From NCBI GenBank assembly GCA_001897525.1, contig MKTB01000003.1, positions 434,001-498,000 of the forward strand: 64,000 nucleotides of DNA, in the 5' to 3' direction. A program made the translations under genes and the position numbers. The notes under the pieces were generated by a model. The model was not told the DNA's origin. It saw nothing but the letters and a program-made list of their open reading frames with translations, and made no database searches. Positions 55,658-64,000 of the stretch are shown in pieces; position 1 is the first letter of the stretch, and each line of letters begins with the position of its first letter. Source of the stretch: Bacteroidetes bacterium 43-16 (GTDB lineage Bacteria > Bacteroidota > Bacteroidia > Chitinophagales > Chitinophagaceae).

Positions 55658-55699
55658 GATAGGTGATGAATGATAGGTGATGAGTGATCAGTGATAGAA
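55658..55699. repeat. 14-bp tandem repeat between actC and actD
   Basis: GATAGGTGATGAAT is followed by GATAGGTGATGAGT and a third, more diverged copy (GATCAGTGATAGAA). They start 3 bp after the actC stop. An AT-rich quasi-palindrome around GAATTC follows near 55727-55760. Both patterns look like noncoding spacer repeats. Confidence 0.6.
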
Positions 55700-55763
55700 A
55701 GCGATAAATGATTTATAAAAAATAATTGAAAATTTAGAATTCAAAATTCAAAATTGAAATAGA

Positions 55764-56345
55764 ATGGCAGTTAAAAAATTTGCAATAGCTTGTTACGACG
55801 ATGAGGCACCATTATTTGATGCCGTGCATAAAGTACGTCATAGCGGTTACAAATTGCACGATGTATATACTCCCTTTCCTGTACACGGTCTTGATACCGC
55901 AATGGGATTGAAAGAAACAGATTTACACATTGCCGGCTTTATCTTTGGTATTACAGGTACAAGTACCGCTTTAGGATTAATGTCCTGGATCTTTACTTCA
56001 GATTGGCCGATCAATTATGGTGGTAAGCCATTCTTCTCATTACCGGCTATGATCCCGATCACATTCGAGTTAACGGTAATGTTTGCAGCAGTAGGTATGG
56101 TATTGACTTATTGCTATTTGAACCAAATCATGCCGGGCGTTAAGAAGCACGTCTTCCACCCACGCCAGTCAGATGATTTATTTGTAGTAGTAGTAGAAGT
56201 AACTGAAGGTACGGACGAGACAGAATTGATGAACTTTTTAAATGAAACCAAACCGTTAGAAACGGATGTACAGATTGCTGAAGAAGGCTGGTGGTACGGA
56301 AGATTTGATAAAGAGGAAAACTATTCTAAACAATTCGCATCATAA
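55764..56345 (+). CDS. actD: Alternative complex III subunit ActD (DUF3341)
   Basis: This 193-residue protein has two transmembrane helices (about 52-75 and 95-115) joined by a short loop with WPINYGGKPFFSLPAMIPITFE, here given as key residues, plus a cytoplasmic C-domain ending in EEGWWYGRFD. The N-terminal ACYDDEAPLFDAVHKVR and DVYTPFPVHGLD motifs are the DUF3341 signature. ActD stabilises the complex and contacts ActB and ActF. It begins 108 bp after actC, across a repeat-bearing spacer, and lies 37 bp before actE. Confidence 0.95.
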   Translation: MAVKKFAIACYDDEAPLFDAVHKVRHSGYKLHDVYTPFPVHGLDTAMGLKETDLHIAGFIFGITGTSTALGLMSWIFTSDWPINYGGKPFFSLPAMIPITFELTVMFAAVGMVLTYCYLNQIMPGVKKHVFHPRQSDDLFVVVVEVTEGTDETELMNFLNETKPLETDVQIAEEGWWYGRFDKEENYSKQFAS

Positions 56346-56382
56346 TATTGACTTTGTAAAAAGTCGTTTATATACAAAATTT

Positions 56383-57057
56383 ATGAATAAACGTTTTTTT
56401 GTAACCATTTTAATAGGAGGAGTATTAGCACTGTCTGCATGTAACAGTGGTGGCATACGTCGTAATCCGGGTAAAATATACGCCCCTGATATGACTTATT
56501 CCCGTGCATATGACGCTTATACTGCTAATCCGATTTTTGCAGACTCTTTGACCTCTCAAAAACCTGTAGACGGAACTATTGCAAGAGGACATGACTTACC
56601 GTATCACTTAAAAGAAAATGATACCAGTACCTGGTATGCTATGCAATCTCCTTATAAATTCACTGAAGGAGAAATAGCAGAAGGCAAACGCTTATATGAT
56701 ATTTACTGTGGCGTTTGTCACGGGCAAAAGCTGGATGGTAACGGACCTTTATATAATGATGGTAACGGGCCATTTGCCGCTGCTCCTGCAAACTTCAAAG
56801 GACCTAACTACATCAACATGACCATCGGTAAGATGTACCATGCTGTAGTATATGGAAAAAACATGATGGGTTCCTATGCAAGCCAGTTAAATACAAAACA
56901 ACGTTGGCAGGTATTGGCTTATATAAAGAAATTCCAGTCTGAAAACGGTGGTGCACCTTTTACTTTATCAGCTGATGGTAAAAACAGTGCTCCGGCCCCT
57001 GCAGACAGTGCAGCAGCTAAAGCTCCGGCTAATGATACTGCCGTAGCCCATAAATAA
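56383..57057 (+). CDS. actE: Alternative complex III subunit ActE (monoheme cytochrome c lipoprotein)
   Basis: This 224-residue protein starts at the ATG at 56383; a longer frame overlaps actD and is not used. The lipobox ends in LSAC (Cys19). One heme site CGVCH is near residue 112, and the axial Met is probably in YGKNMMGSYASQ. The C-terminal ~35 residues are an Ala/Pro/Asp-rich tail (APAPADSAAAKAPAND) that is likely disordered, and coxB ends in a similar tail. ActE accepts electrons from ActA and relays them to the oxidase or to soluble cytochrome c. Confidence 0.94.
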   Translation: MNKRFFVTILIGGVLALSACNSGGIRRNPGKIYAPDMTYSRAYDAYTANPIFADSLTSQKPVDGTIARGHDLPYHLKENDTSTWYAMQSPYKFTEGEIAEGKRLYDIYCGVCHGQKLDGNGPLYNDGNGPFAAAPANFKGPNYINMTIGKMYHAVVYGKNMMGSYASQLNTKQRWQVLAYIKKFQSENGGAPFTLSADGKNSAPAPADSAAAKAPANDTAVAHK

Positions 57058-57106
57058 GTCCATTCAAATAACTAATAATTAAAGATATAATTAAAATAAA
57101 CACATT

Positions 57107-58315
57107 ATGACCGATCGTTTTGAAGTCCCTTCGGGTTTAAAGAAAACTGGTTTGGCATTGTTAGCAATTGGTATTATTACTATTATTGCGGGAGCAATAT
57201 GCTTCTTAGGTAAACATGAAGAAGCCGGTCTTACCCGTTTTTGGTTAGGTTTGGCGCAGAATAGTATCTTCTTCCTGTTTATGGCCATAACTTCGGTATT
57301 TATCCAGGCTGCTGCGGCACTCGCACAAGGGGGCTGGATCGTGGCTTACAAAAGAGTTCCGGAAGCAATCGGGGCCAATGTATGGGTATTCGGTTTAATC
57401 GTATTGATCATCCTGTTCAGCATTGTATTTGGCCTAGGAGATCATAACCCTATCTATCACTGGGTACACCCTGAGGGTGATAAGGTGATTGAAGGTAAGT
57501 CTACCTTCCTCAACAAAGGAATGTTTGTAGGTTTTTCTATAGCTGCAGTAGGCTTATGGAGCTTCTTCGGACGTAAGTTCAGAGCAATGTCCATTGCACA
57601 GCAAAGTGCCCCTAAAAACTCTACTAAAATTTACTGGAGAACAATCGTTATCGCCGGTGCTTTCATGGTAGTTTACGGCTTAACCATGATGAGTACAACA
57701 CCTTGGTTGTGGATCATGAGTATTGATGCACACTGGTACTCTACCCTATTCAGCTGGCACGTATTTGCAGGCGCTTTTGTTTCAGGTATGGCAATGATCC
57801 TTTTATGGACTGTATACCTTAAAAATCAGGGTAACCTGATCTTAATGAATAAAGAGCATACACATGACTTAGGTAAATTCATGTTTGCCTTCTCTATCTT
57901 CTGGACTTATACCTGGTTTGCACAATATATGTTGATCTGGTACGCAAATATCCCGGAAGAAACCGTTTACTATAACACCCGTCAAAATGGTGCTTACAGC
58001 TTCCCGTTCTACCTGAACCTGGTGGTAAACTTTGTAGGACCTATCCTGATCTTAATGTCCCGTCCAAGCAAGCGTAACTATTTCACTGTTGTTTTCATGG
58101 CATTAATTATTATTTTCGGACAATGGTTAAACTTATATTTACTGACTTATCCGGGGCCAACAGGTAATAATTGGCACATTAGCTGGTATGAGATCGGTAT
58201 ATTTGCAGGATTTGCAGGATTAATGATACTGACTGTATCCAAAACACTGGCAAAAGAAGACTTAATACCACACAACCATATCTTACTGAAAGAAGCAGTG
58301 GTACACTTAAGTTAA
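57107..58315 (+). CDS. actF: Alternative complex III subunit ActF (second NrfD-like membrane protein)
   Basis: This 402-residue protein has about ten transmembrane helices, resembles ActC and shares the NrfD fold. Helices begin near 15-40 (LALLAIGIITIIAGAICFL). The conserved ISWYEIGIFAGFAGL helix and SIDAHWYSTLFSWHVFAGAFVSGMAMILL region, shown by key residues, are typical of ActF. It lacks a clear quinol site and may serve as a structural and proton-channel partner. coxB starts 77 bp later, so the cluster continues into the oxidase. Confidence 0.93.
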   Translation: MTDRFEVPSGLKKTGLALLAIGIITIIAGAICFLGKHEEAGLTRFWLGLAQNSIFFLFMAITSVFIQAAAALAQGGWIVAYKRVPEAIGANVWVFGLIVLIILFSIVFGLGDHNPIYHWVHPEGDKVIEGKSTFLNKGMFVGFSIAAVGLWSFFGRKFRAMSIAQQSAPKNSTKIYWRTIVIAGAFMVVYGLTMMSTTPWLWIMSIDAHWYSTLFSWHVFAGAFVSGMAMILLWTVYLKNQGNLILMNKEHTHDLGKFMFAFSIFWTYTWFAQYMLIWYANIPEETVYYNTRQNGAYSFPFYLNLVVNFVGPILILMSRPSKRNYFTVVFMALIIIFGQWLNLYLLTYPGPTGNNWHISWYEIGIFAGFAGLMILTVSKTLAKEDLIPHNHILLKEAVVHLS

Positions 58316-58392
58316 GAGAACAAATCTGAGTTTAGCGAAAAATCACGGTGTTTACACCAATATCATTTAATATTAATAATTAAAAATACACA

Positions 58393-59469
58393 ATGTCGGG
58401 ATTAATATTAACCGCCTTAGTTATTCTGGTCTTTATCGTAATATACCAGATTGCACGAGCCAGTGAGTATGTAAACTTAATTCGTGGCGAAGAGGAAACT
58501 GTATCCAAAAAGACAAACAAAGCTTTGGCCTGGGTGCTGCTTATTATCTTCTTCCTGGGAATGTGGGGTATTTATGAATGTCATAAGCACTTAGCACCGC
58601 TTTATCTGCCTGAGTCTGCTTCCGAGCAAGGTCTTCAGTACGAGAGCATGTTGATGTGGACCATCATTATCACAGGTATCGCATTTTTTGGTACACAACT
58701 TTTCCTGTTCTGGTTTTCTTTCAAATACCAGGCAAGAGAAGGCAGAAAACCATTATTCTACTCTCATAACAATAAATTAGAGTTGATCTGGACCACTATC
58801 CCGGCTTTAACCTTAATGGTCCTGGTAGCTATTGGTTTGAAAAACTGGAACAACATGACTTCCAAAGCACCGGAAGATTCATTAAAAGTTCAGGTAGTAG
58901 GTAAACAATTTAACTTTATCATCCGCTACCCGGGTAAAGACGGTGTGTTTGGTAAAACTAACTTCAGATTGATCAATGATGCGAATAACGTATTAGGTCT
59001 GGACTGGAACGATCCTGCTGCCAAAGATGATATCATCATCGAAAACGGTGAGATTCACATCATCAACGAAAGAAACGTACAGTTTGTCATCAATTCCCGT
59101 GACGTATTGCATAACTTATCTCTGCCTCACTTCAGGATGAAAATGGATGCTGTTCCGGGTATCACTACCACTTTATGGATGACACCAAGGATCTCTACTG
59201 CTAAGATGAGAGAAATTACAGGAAATCCTGATTTCGTATATGAGATCCCTTGTTCTGAGATGTGTGGTAAAGGCCACTATTCCATGAAAGGAACTGTAAT
59301 TGTGGAAACAAAAGCTGAGTTTGAAAAATGGTTGTCTGAGCAAAAGGCATACTATAGCATGCATCATGAAGTAGCAGCAGCGCCAAAAGCAGATGCTCCT
59401 CCGGCCGGTGCAGCTCCTGCAGATTCTGCTGCTGTAGCAAAAGATACTACAACAGTTGCAGTTAAATAG
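58393..59469 (+). CDS. coxB: Cytochrome c oxidase subunit II
   Basis: This 358-residue protein has several helices near the N-terminus (about 3-20, 44-62, 88-110 and 132-150), then the periplasmic cupredoxin with the CuA site: His in DVLHNLSLP, Cys287, Cys291, His295 and Met298 in PCSEMCGKGHYSM. The segment where most subunits have W-x-W (electron entry) reads QFNFIIRYPG, so Phe173 and Phe175 replace both Trp. The tail is Ala/Pro-rich and disordered. It passes electrons from cytochrome c to subunit I. Confidence 0.96.
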   Translation: MSGLILTALVILVFIVIYQIARASEYVNLIRGEEETVSKKTNKALAWVLLIIFFLGMWGIYECHKHLAPLYLPESASEQGLQYESMLMWTIIITGIAFFGTQLFLFWFSFKYQAREGRKPLFYSHNNKLELIWTTIPALTLMVLVAIGLKNWNNMTSKAPEDSLKVQVVGKQFNFIIRYPGKDGVFGKTNFRLINDANNVLGLDWNDPAAKDDIIIENGEIHIINERNVQFVINSRDVLHNLSLPHFRMKMDAVPGITTTLWMTPRISTAKMREITGNPDFVYEIPCSEMCGKGHYSMKGTVIVETKAEFEKWLSEQKAYYSMHHEVAAAPKADAPPAGAAPADSAAVAKDTTTVAVK

Positions 59470-59542
59470 TAAAAATAATCATTCAAAAAACAATATAAAT
59501 TACTATACGCCTTGTTTACAAGGGTTGTAAATTGAATATAAA

Positions 59543-61351
59543 ATGAGTAACGACGCTACTTTAGTACAAGCACACGATGCACACGGACATCACGATGGTC
59601 ACCACGAGCATCATAAGCAGCATTTTATTACGAAATACATCTTTAGCCAGGATCATAAGATGATTGGTAAACAATACCTGGTTACAGGTATTATATGGGC
59701 AATAATCGGTGCATTATTCTCCGTATTCTTCCGTTTACAATTAGGTTTCCCTGAGTCTAATTTCCCGATCATGGAGCAATTCCTGGGAGAGTGGGCAAAA
59801 GGTGGAAAATTAAGCCCTGAATTCTATTATGCAATGGTGACCATGCACGGTACCATCCTTGTATTCTTTGTATTGACAGCAGGTTTAAGTGGTACCTTCA
59901 GTAACTTCTTGATTCCTTTGCAGATCGGTGCAAGAGATATGGCATCTCCATTCATGAACATGTTATCTTACTGGTTCTTCTTTATCTCCAGTATCATTAT
60001 GTTTGCCTCATTATTTATCTCTACAGGTCCTGCAGCCGGCGGATGGACAACCTACCCTCCTTTGAGTGCCCTTAAAGAAGCATCACTGGGTTCCGGTTTA
60101 GGTATGGACCTTTGGCTGATAAGTATGACCTTATTCATCGTTTCCCAGGTATTAGGTGGTTTGAACTATGTATCTACTATCCTTAACATGAGAACGAATG
60201 GTATGAAGATGACCCGTATGCCATTGACTATGTGGTCTTTCTTCTTCACCGCGGTATTAGGTTTATTATCCTTCCCGGTATTAGTATCTGCAGTAGTATT
60301 ATTACTGTTTGACCGTCATATGGGTACCAGCTTCTACTTATCTGAGATCTTCATTGGTGGTAAAGCATTATCACATATGGGTGGTTCTCCGATCCTGTAT
60401 CAACACTTATTCTGGTTCTTAGGTCACCCTGAGGTATACATCGTAATGTTACCAGGTATGGGTATGGCTTCTGAAATATTATCCACACACAGCCGTAAAC
60501 CGATCTTCGGTTACACCGCAATGATCATTTCATTGATTGGTATTACCGCTCTGGCCTTGATCGTATGGGCACACCATATGTTCGTATCCGGTATGAGTCC
60601 GTTCCTGGGATCTGTGTTCGTACTATTGACCTTATTGATTGCGATTCCTTCTGCCATTAAAGTATTTAACTGGCTGACCACGATCTGGAGAGGTAGTATC
60701 CGTTTCACCGTACCAATGGTATTTGCAATAGGTTTCGTATCTATCTTTATCTCCGGAGGTTTAACCGGTATCTGGTTAGGTAACTCAGCATTAGATATTC
60801 ACCTGCATGATACTTACTTCGTAGTAGCTCACTTCCACTTAGTAATGGGTGTATCTGCCTTCTTCGGGATGTTTGCCGGTGTGTATCACTGGTTCCCTAA
60901 AATGTTCGGCAGGTTCATGAACAATACTTTAGGTTATATCCACTTCTTTATAACCTTCATCGGTGCTTACCTGATCTTCTGGCCAATGCACTATGCAGGT
61001 CTTGCCGGTATGCCACGTCGTTATTATGACTACACACAATGGGCTACTTACGCACCTTACCAAAGTATGAATGCCTTCATTTCAATCGTTGTGGTGATCA
61101 CTTTCTTCGCACAATTATTGTTTGTATTCAACTTCTTCGTAAGTATGTTCAGAGGTAGAAAAGTAACTTCTACAAACCCTTGGGGTTCTACAACATTAGA
61201 ATGGACAACACCAGTTCATCCGGGACATGGTAACTGGGAAGGACCAATTCCTGAAGTACACAGATGGCCATATGACTATCGTGATGATGGTAATGGAAAA
61301 GACTTCATTCCTCAGAACATTCCTTTACGTCCGGGAGAAGAAGAACACTAG
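59543..61351 (+). CDS. coxA: Cytochrome c oxidase subunit I
   Basis: This 602-residue heme-copper oxidase core has twelve transmembrane helices. Heme and copper ligands are visible: His in TMHGTILVFFVL (low-spin heme), GHPEVYIVMLPG with the His-Tyr cross-link pair, AHHMFVSG for CuB, and HDTYFVVAHFHLV for both hemes. It reduces O2 to water and pumps protons. The N-terminus is His-rich (HDAHGHHDGHHEHHKQH, residues ~11-27) and might bind metal. It is the last gene of the cluster. Subunits III and IV and heme-o synthase are not here. Confidence 0.97.
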   Translation: MSNDATLVQAHDAHGHHDGHHEHHKQHFITKYIFSQDHKMIGKQYLVTGIIWAIIGALFSVFFRLQLGFPESNFPIMEQFLGEWAKGGKLSPEFYYAMVTMHGTILVFFVLTAGLSGTFSNFLIPLQIGARDMASPFMNMLSYWFFFISSIIMFASLFISTGPAAGGWTTYPPLSALKEASLGSGLGMDLWLISMTLFIVSQVLGGLNYVSTILNMRTNGMKMTRMPLTMWSFFFTAVLGLLSFPVLVSAVVLLLFDRHMGTSFYLSEIFIGGKALSHMGGSPILYQHLFWFLGHPEVYIVMLPGMGMASEILSTHSRKPIFGYTAMIISLIGITALALIVWAHHMFVSGMSPFLGSVFVLLTLLIAIPSAIKVFNWLTTIWRGSIRFTVPMVFAIGFVSIFISGGLTGIWLGNSALDIHLHDTYFVVAHFHLVMGVSAFFGMFAGVYHWFPKMFGRFMNNTLGYIHFFITFIGAYLIFWPMHYAGLAGMPRRYYDYTQWATYAPYQSMNAFISIVVVITFFAQLLFVFNFFVSMFRGRKVTSTNPWGSTTLEWTTPVHPGHGNWEGPIPEVHRWPYDYRDDGNGKDFIPQNIPLRPGEEEH

Positions 61352-62207
61352 ATTTCATCATTCATTTTGAATGAAAACAATAGAAAAGACGGCTATTCAT
61401 TTAGTCGTCTTTTCGTGTTTTAAAAATGATTGGAAAGTACATACAGAAAGAGCACATTTCAGAAGTATAGAAATAGAATCCGAACATTAATTTTAGAGAA
61501 AGAAATAGTTCTAAAGCAAAATTTATTCATTCCCTACCAGGTTAAACGCTGATTAATCTTGTATAAGAGTAGTAGAAAGTAATGTATTAAGTGAATTATG
61601 CAAAACAGTACACAGCTTACAATAGTATTTTGTAATGAAAAAGATGCAGCTCATAACCGATGACAATTTTTACTACATTTTCAAAGAAATACATCCCAAA
61701 TCCTATTTGCACTTATTATTGTTTTCAAGCAATATATGATCCATCCGTAATTTCCGGATTGGGATACCTGGCTTTATAGAGCTCAACCTGATCACAAGGC
61801 GATGAATTTTACTCCAAGATCTATACTATTAGCCGGAACATTACCTATTTCAGATAGCTTTTCATTGTTACAACCGGCTGCTCCAGATAGGAAAAGAAGC
61901 TGTAATTTAAATCTTCTGTATATTCTTTGCTAGTATAGCATTGATGTAGCGTATATATTCGGCTAAATCAAGGTAGCATCAGCTGCAATAAATGCTTAAG
62001 CAATGATTTCTGAGCGTAATATAACCGGGGAAAGACAGCAGGATGCATTATATCTATAAGTAGGTCACACAATTTATAGCAACCTATTCCTAATTGTAAG
62101 CCTGTAAATGTATTTTTATAAGTTCACACCCAAAAATATACTAATCCTGATTCAGGCCACTTAAATTGAAAACAATAACCAGGTCAATAGGAGAATAAGA
62201 TAAAGTA
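61352..62207. other. 856-bp noncoding region
   Basis: This region lies between the coxA stop and the converging glycosyltransferase gene. It starts with a terminator at 61384-61413. The rest is AT-rich with stops in all frames. The longest sensible plus frame is 34 codons (61635-61739) and shows no codon or family signal. No tRNA fold and no repeat is obvious. Confidence 0.6.
61384..61413 (+). terminator. Terminator of the act-cox cluster
   Basis: An 11-bp stem with one G-T pair (AAAAGACGGCT with AGTCGTCTTTT, 8-base loop) lies 32 bp after the coxA stop and ends in a T-run. Confidence 0.75.
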
Positions 62208-63164
62208 TTAATTATCAAGGATTTGTCTATCAATTTTATCCAGGATTTCAGCACATTTTTTAGGATCAAATTTTCTTGCAAATAGTACCCGGTCCGGCTG
62301 CTGTAGCAGTGTATCAAAATCACTCATCTTCAATACTGCAGGTAAAGGCTCACCCACCCTGTTCCAGTCGATAAAATGCAGGTAGCGATCTATCTGTATA
62401 GAATAATCATGCTCCATCAATTTCATTAAGATCGTCTGGAAAAACTGTTCATCCGAACAAAGTGTATTACTATAATAGTGATCCAGTTCTTCTTTATGAT
62501 CCAGGTAGTATTGGTAGATTTTTTTAGAAGTATTTACCGTAAAACTCCACCAGGAAGATCCTTTGAAGTGATGATCAAATAAAGAAATAGTCCTGTTTTG
62601 TGTGGCAGCATACCATTGATATTTAATACCCGGCTTCATAAGCAGCAGTGCAGCAGCATGCTTAAAAAGATTCAAATAAAAATCCTTAGTTAATACTTGA
62701 CTCCACCTGATCCTGCCAATCAGAAAATAATGTCCTCTTCTATTGGTAAAATTTACTTTATGCTTTAAGATACGTTCAATCAGTATCGGTTCAAATTCCA
62801 CAAAATCTATATCTTCATGCTCTTCCAGGTAACTGGTGATATGATGCAAAGGCTTTATAGGATAACATTGTCCGCTTAAAAAGATGATCCTGCCCTCAAT
62901 ATTAGCCTCAAAAACAGCCCTTAATAAGGCCAGTGTAGCGATCACCTGTGAATAATCACCCCAGATCACATTATGGCGTTCTGCAATGAAATGAACATTA
63001 TTATAATTAATTAATTTTGTAAATGGTTCAATATCAAACTTTACATCAACATGAATAAAGAATTGACTCCTATCATCGTTCAAGCGGTCGATTAAACGCT
63101 TCAATAAATGCGGCTCTTTATGCACCTGAAGTATATAATTTTTGAAAACAGACTTGCTATTCAT
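62208..63164 (-). CDS. GT14 family glycosyltransferase (core-2/I-branching type)
   Basis: The start is set at the ATG at 63164 (318 residues), because YILQVHKEPHLLKRLIDRL then aligns with the usual N-terminus of bacterial core-2/I-branching beta-1,6-N-acetylglucosaminyltransferases. Starts at 63239 or 63257 would add a hydrophobic stretch. Family marks are FFIHVDVKFD, HNVIWGDYSQV, FLSGQCYPIKP, the acceptor region SSWWSFTV and CSDEQFFQTIL. The acceptor in bacteria is mostly unknown, probably surface glycans or glycoproteins, including T9SS substrates. It stands alone between two noncoding regions. Confidence 0.85.
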   Translation of the reverse strand: MNSKSVFKNYILQVHKEPHLLKRLIDRLNDDRSQFFIHVDVKFDIEPFTKLINYNNVHFIAERHNVIWGDYSQVIATLALLRAVFEANIEGRIIFLSGQCYPIKPLHHITSYLEEHEDIDFVEFEPILIERILKHKVNFTNRRGHYFLIGRIRWSQVLTKDFYLNLFKHAAALLLMKPGIKYQWYAATQNRTISLFDHHFKGSSWWSFTVNTSKKIYQYYLDHKEELDHYYSNTLCSDEQFFQTILMKLMEHDYSIQIDRYLHFIDWNRVGEPLPAVLKMSDFDTLLQQPDRVLFARKFDPKKCAEILDKIDRQILDN

Positions 63165-63597
63165 CTCTAAAGTAAAATCCGGTGTACGATCAATATAATA
63201 GTCACGCAATTTAATAAAATAAATGCCAATAGCGGCCATAAATAAAAAGATGACCAAAAGGTAATTATTTTGTTTGCATTCCCTAAGATCCTGGTAGTAA
63301 TTCCATTATAAAAAAGATAGCCTAATAAATCAATTCATACAAAAATACCTCAATAGGCAACTTATGAAATTGGAATATGATCCGAAGATCAGGAAACTAT
63401 TACTATCAATTTACTCATTTATTCCCACCATAAAATTCTATAAATAAGCATTAGTTACAAATTAATAGTCATTCTATAGGGCTATGATAGAACTCCAGGA
63501 AGTAATAAATACAGCTGCAAATCCATGTATAATAACCAGATTTTCTTAGCCTGCCCGACTAAAACATTACCTAAAAGTAATGAAAATCTGTCCAAAT

Positions 63598-63910
63598 TTG
63601 CTGTTCGACATATTAGCGAAGCGCATGTCGAACAATCGAATCAGGGATTTAAAATCCTTTATTAACTATTCCGGAGAGACAATTCAAAGGGATAAGGCCT
63701 GTCGAATTTCTTTCTTTCAGACCCGCTAAATTTATGCGTAAAAGCTGCCTATCATTGCTGTTCGACATGTTAGCAAAGCGTATGTCGAACAGTCAATAAA
63801 CCAGGATTTAAAATCCTTTGTTAGCTGTTCTGGAGATACCATTCAAAGGTATAAAAAACCTGTCCAATTCTTTCTTTTGCTAAATTTCATGCATAAAAGT
63901 TGTCTATTCC
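63598..63910. repeat. Two 157-bp tandem repeat units with internal palindromes
   Basis: Each unit begins TTGCTGTTCGACAT and contains a 9-bp inverted repeat GTTCGACAT-N13-ATGTCGAAC (63603-63633 and 63760-63790). It then has GGATTTAAAATCCTTT, a GGAGA block, ATTCAAAGG, CTGTC-AATTTCTTTCTTT and GCTAAATTT, and ends near TAAAAG-TG-CTAT. The copies share the blocks in order but differ by substitutions and small indels. Confidence 0.85.
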
Positions 63911-63920
63911 ACAACTTTTA
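63894..63920. terminator. Terminator-like hairpin at the end of the second repeat unit
   Basis: TAAAAGTTGT pairs with ACAACTTTTA (10 bp, 7-base loop). It overlaps the tail of the second repeat, and no gene precedes it in the window. Confidence 0.45.
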
Positions 63921-64000
63921 AATTGATTCCTAACACGAGTACTTACTTAAAATTACAATTAATGAACCTATTTTAGCAAAAAAAGCAATAAAGGCACTCA

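Larger units (their letters stand above)
63258..64000. other. Noncoding region with a diverged tandem repeat
   Basis: The 743 bp from the glycosyltransferase start to the window edge hold no gene that I can support. The second half carries two ~157-bp repeat units (63598-63754 and 63755-63910) and a hairpin at 63894-63920. The first half is plain AT-rich DNA with no visible signal. Confidence 0.55.

Noticed and set aside
56266-56382. N-terminal extension of actE overlapping actD
   Set aside because: The 39 extra residues have no export character, whereas the ATG at 56383 gives a clean lipoprotein signal.
61635-61739. A 34-codon plus-strand frame starting MKKMQLITDD in the region after coxA
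   Set aside because: It is short, has no ribosome-binding or family signal and lies in AT-rich DNA with many stops, so it is not distinguishable from chance.

Overview
The window is a chromosomal segment of a Bacteroidota bacterium, most likely a Chitinophagaceae- or Sphingobacteriales-type aerobe. The evidence is a SusC/SusD pair, several secreted proteins with type IX secretion (T9SS) C-terminal sorting domains, Bacteroidota promoters of the TTG-N18..21-TAnnTTTG type, and a complete alternative complex III (act) cluster joined to cytochrome oxidase genes. DNA is moderately AT-rich, genes are mostly monocistronic or in short operons, and many units end in long perfect hairpins that also serve convergent neighbours. 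No rRNA, tRNA, CRISPR array, transposase or phage gene was seen.

Layout. 1-7 kb: a secreted protein with a duplicated domain (cut by the left edge), a TPR-like secreted protein, phenylacetate-CoA ligase, a small lipoprotein, a decayed T9SS tail, and a PKD-type T9SS surface protein. 7-21 kb: housekeeping genes, namely recF, pdhA, a TlpA-like lipoprotein, a DUF2891 protein, DUF3098 and ftsX, an acyl-CoA carboxyltransferase, a LEA-like helical protein, two outer-membrane proteins flanking thioredoxin, ruvB, recX and apaG. 21-22 kb: an Rrf2 regulator and an NmrA-like reductase that carry matching TGTAA-N9-TTACA operators. 22-29 kb: an S74-chaperone surface protein with a T9SS partner, a TPR protein, hemC, an ACMSD-like decarboxylase, and a serine hydrolase with an outer-membrane partner.

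29-35 kb: the rimP-nusA-infB translation/transcription operon and two BON-domain stress-type proteins. 35-43 kb: a T9SS lysyl-endopeptidase-like protease followed by susC and susD, which suggests a peptide- or protein-scavenging locus. 43-49 kb: an rluE-like pseudouridine synthase, an LpxH-like phosphoesterase coupled to a glycosyltransferase, an M1 aminopeptidase lipoprotein, a Crp/Fnr regulator and a lipoprotein. 49-61 kb: actA-B-C-D-E-F followed by coxB and coxA. Together these oxidise menaquinol, pass electrons to cytochrome c and reduce oxygen. 62-64 kb: a GT14-like glycosyltransferase, then a noncoding stretch ending in two diverged 157-bp tandem repeats.

I found no clear-cut new multi-gene system. 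The strongest leads are the paired Rrf2 operators, the protease-SusCD arrangement, the terminal repeat with an embedded palindrome, the hairpin in the rimP leader, the decayed T9SS tail, and the long unexplained gap between actB and actC.
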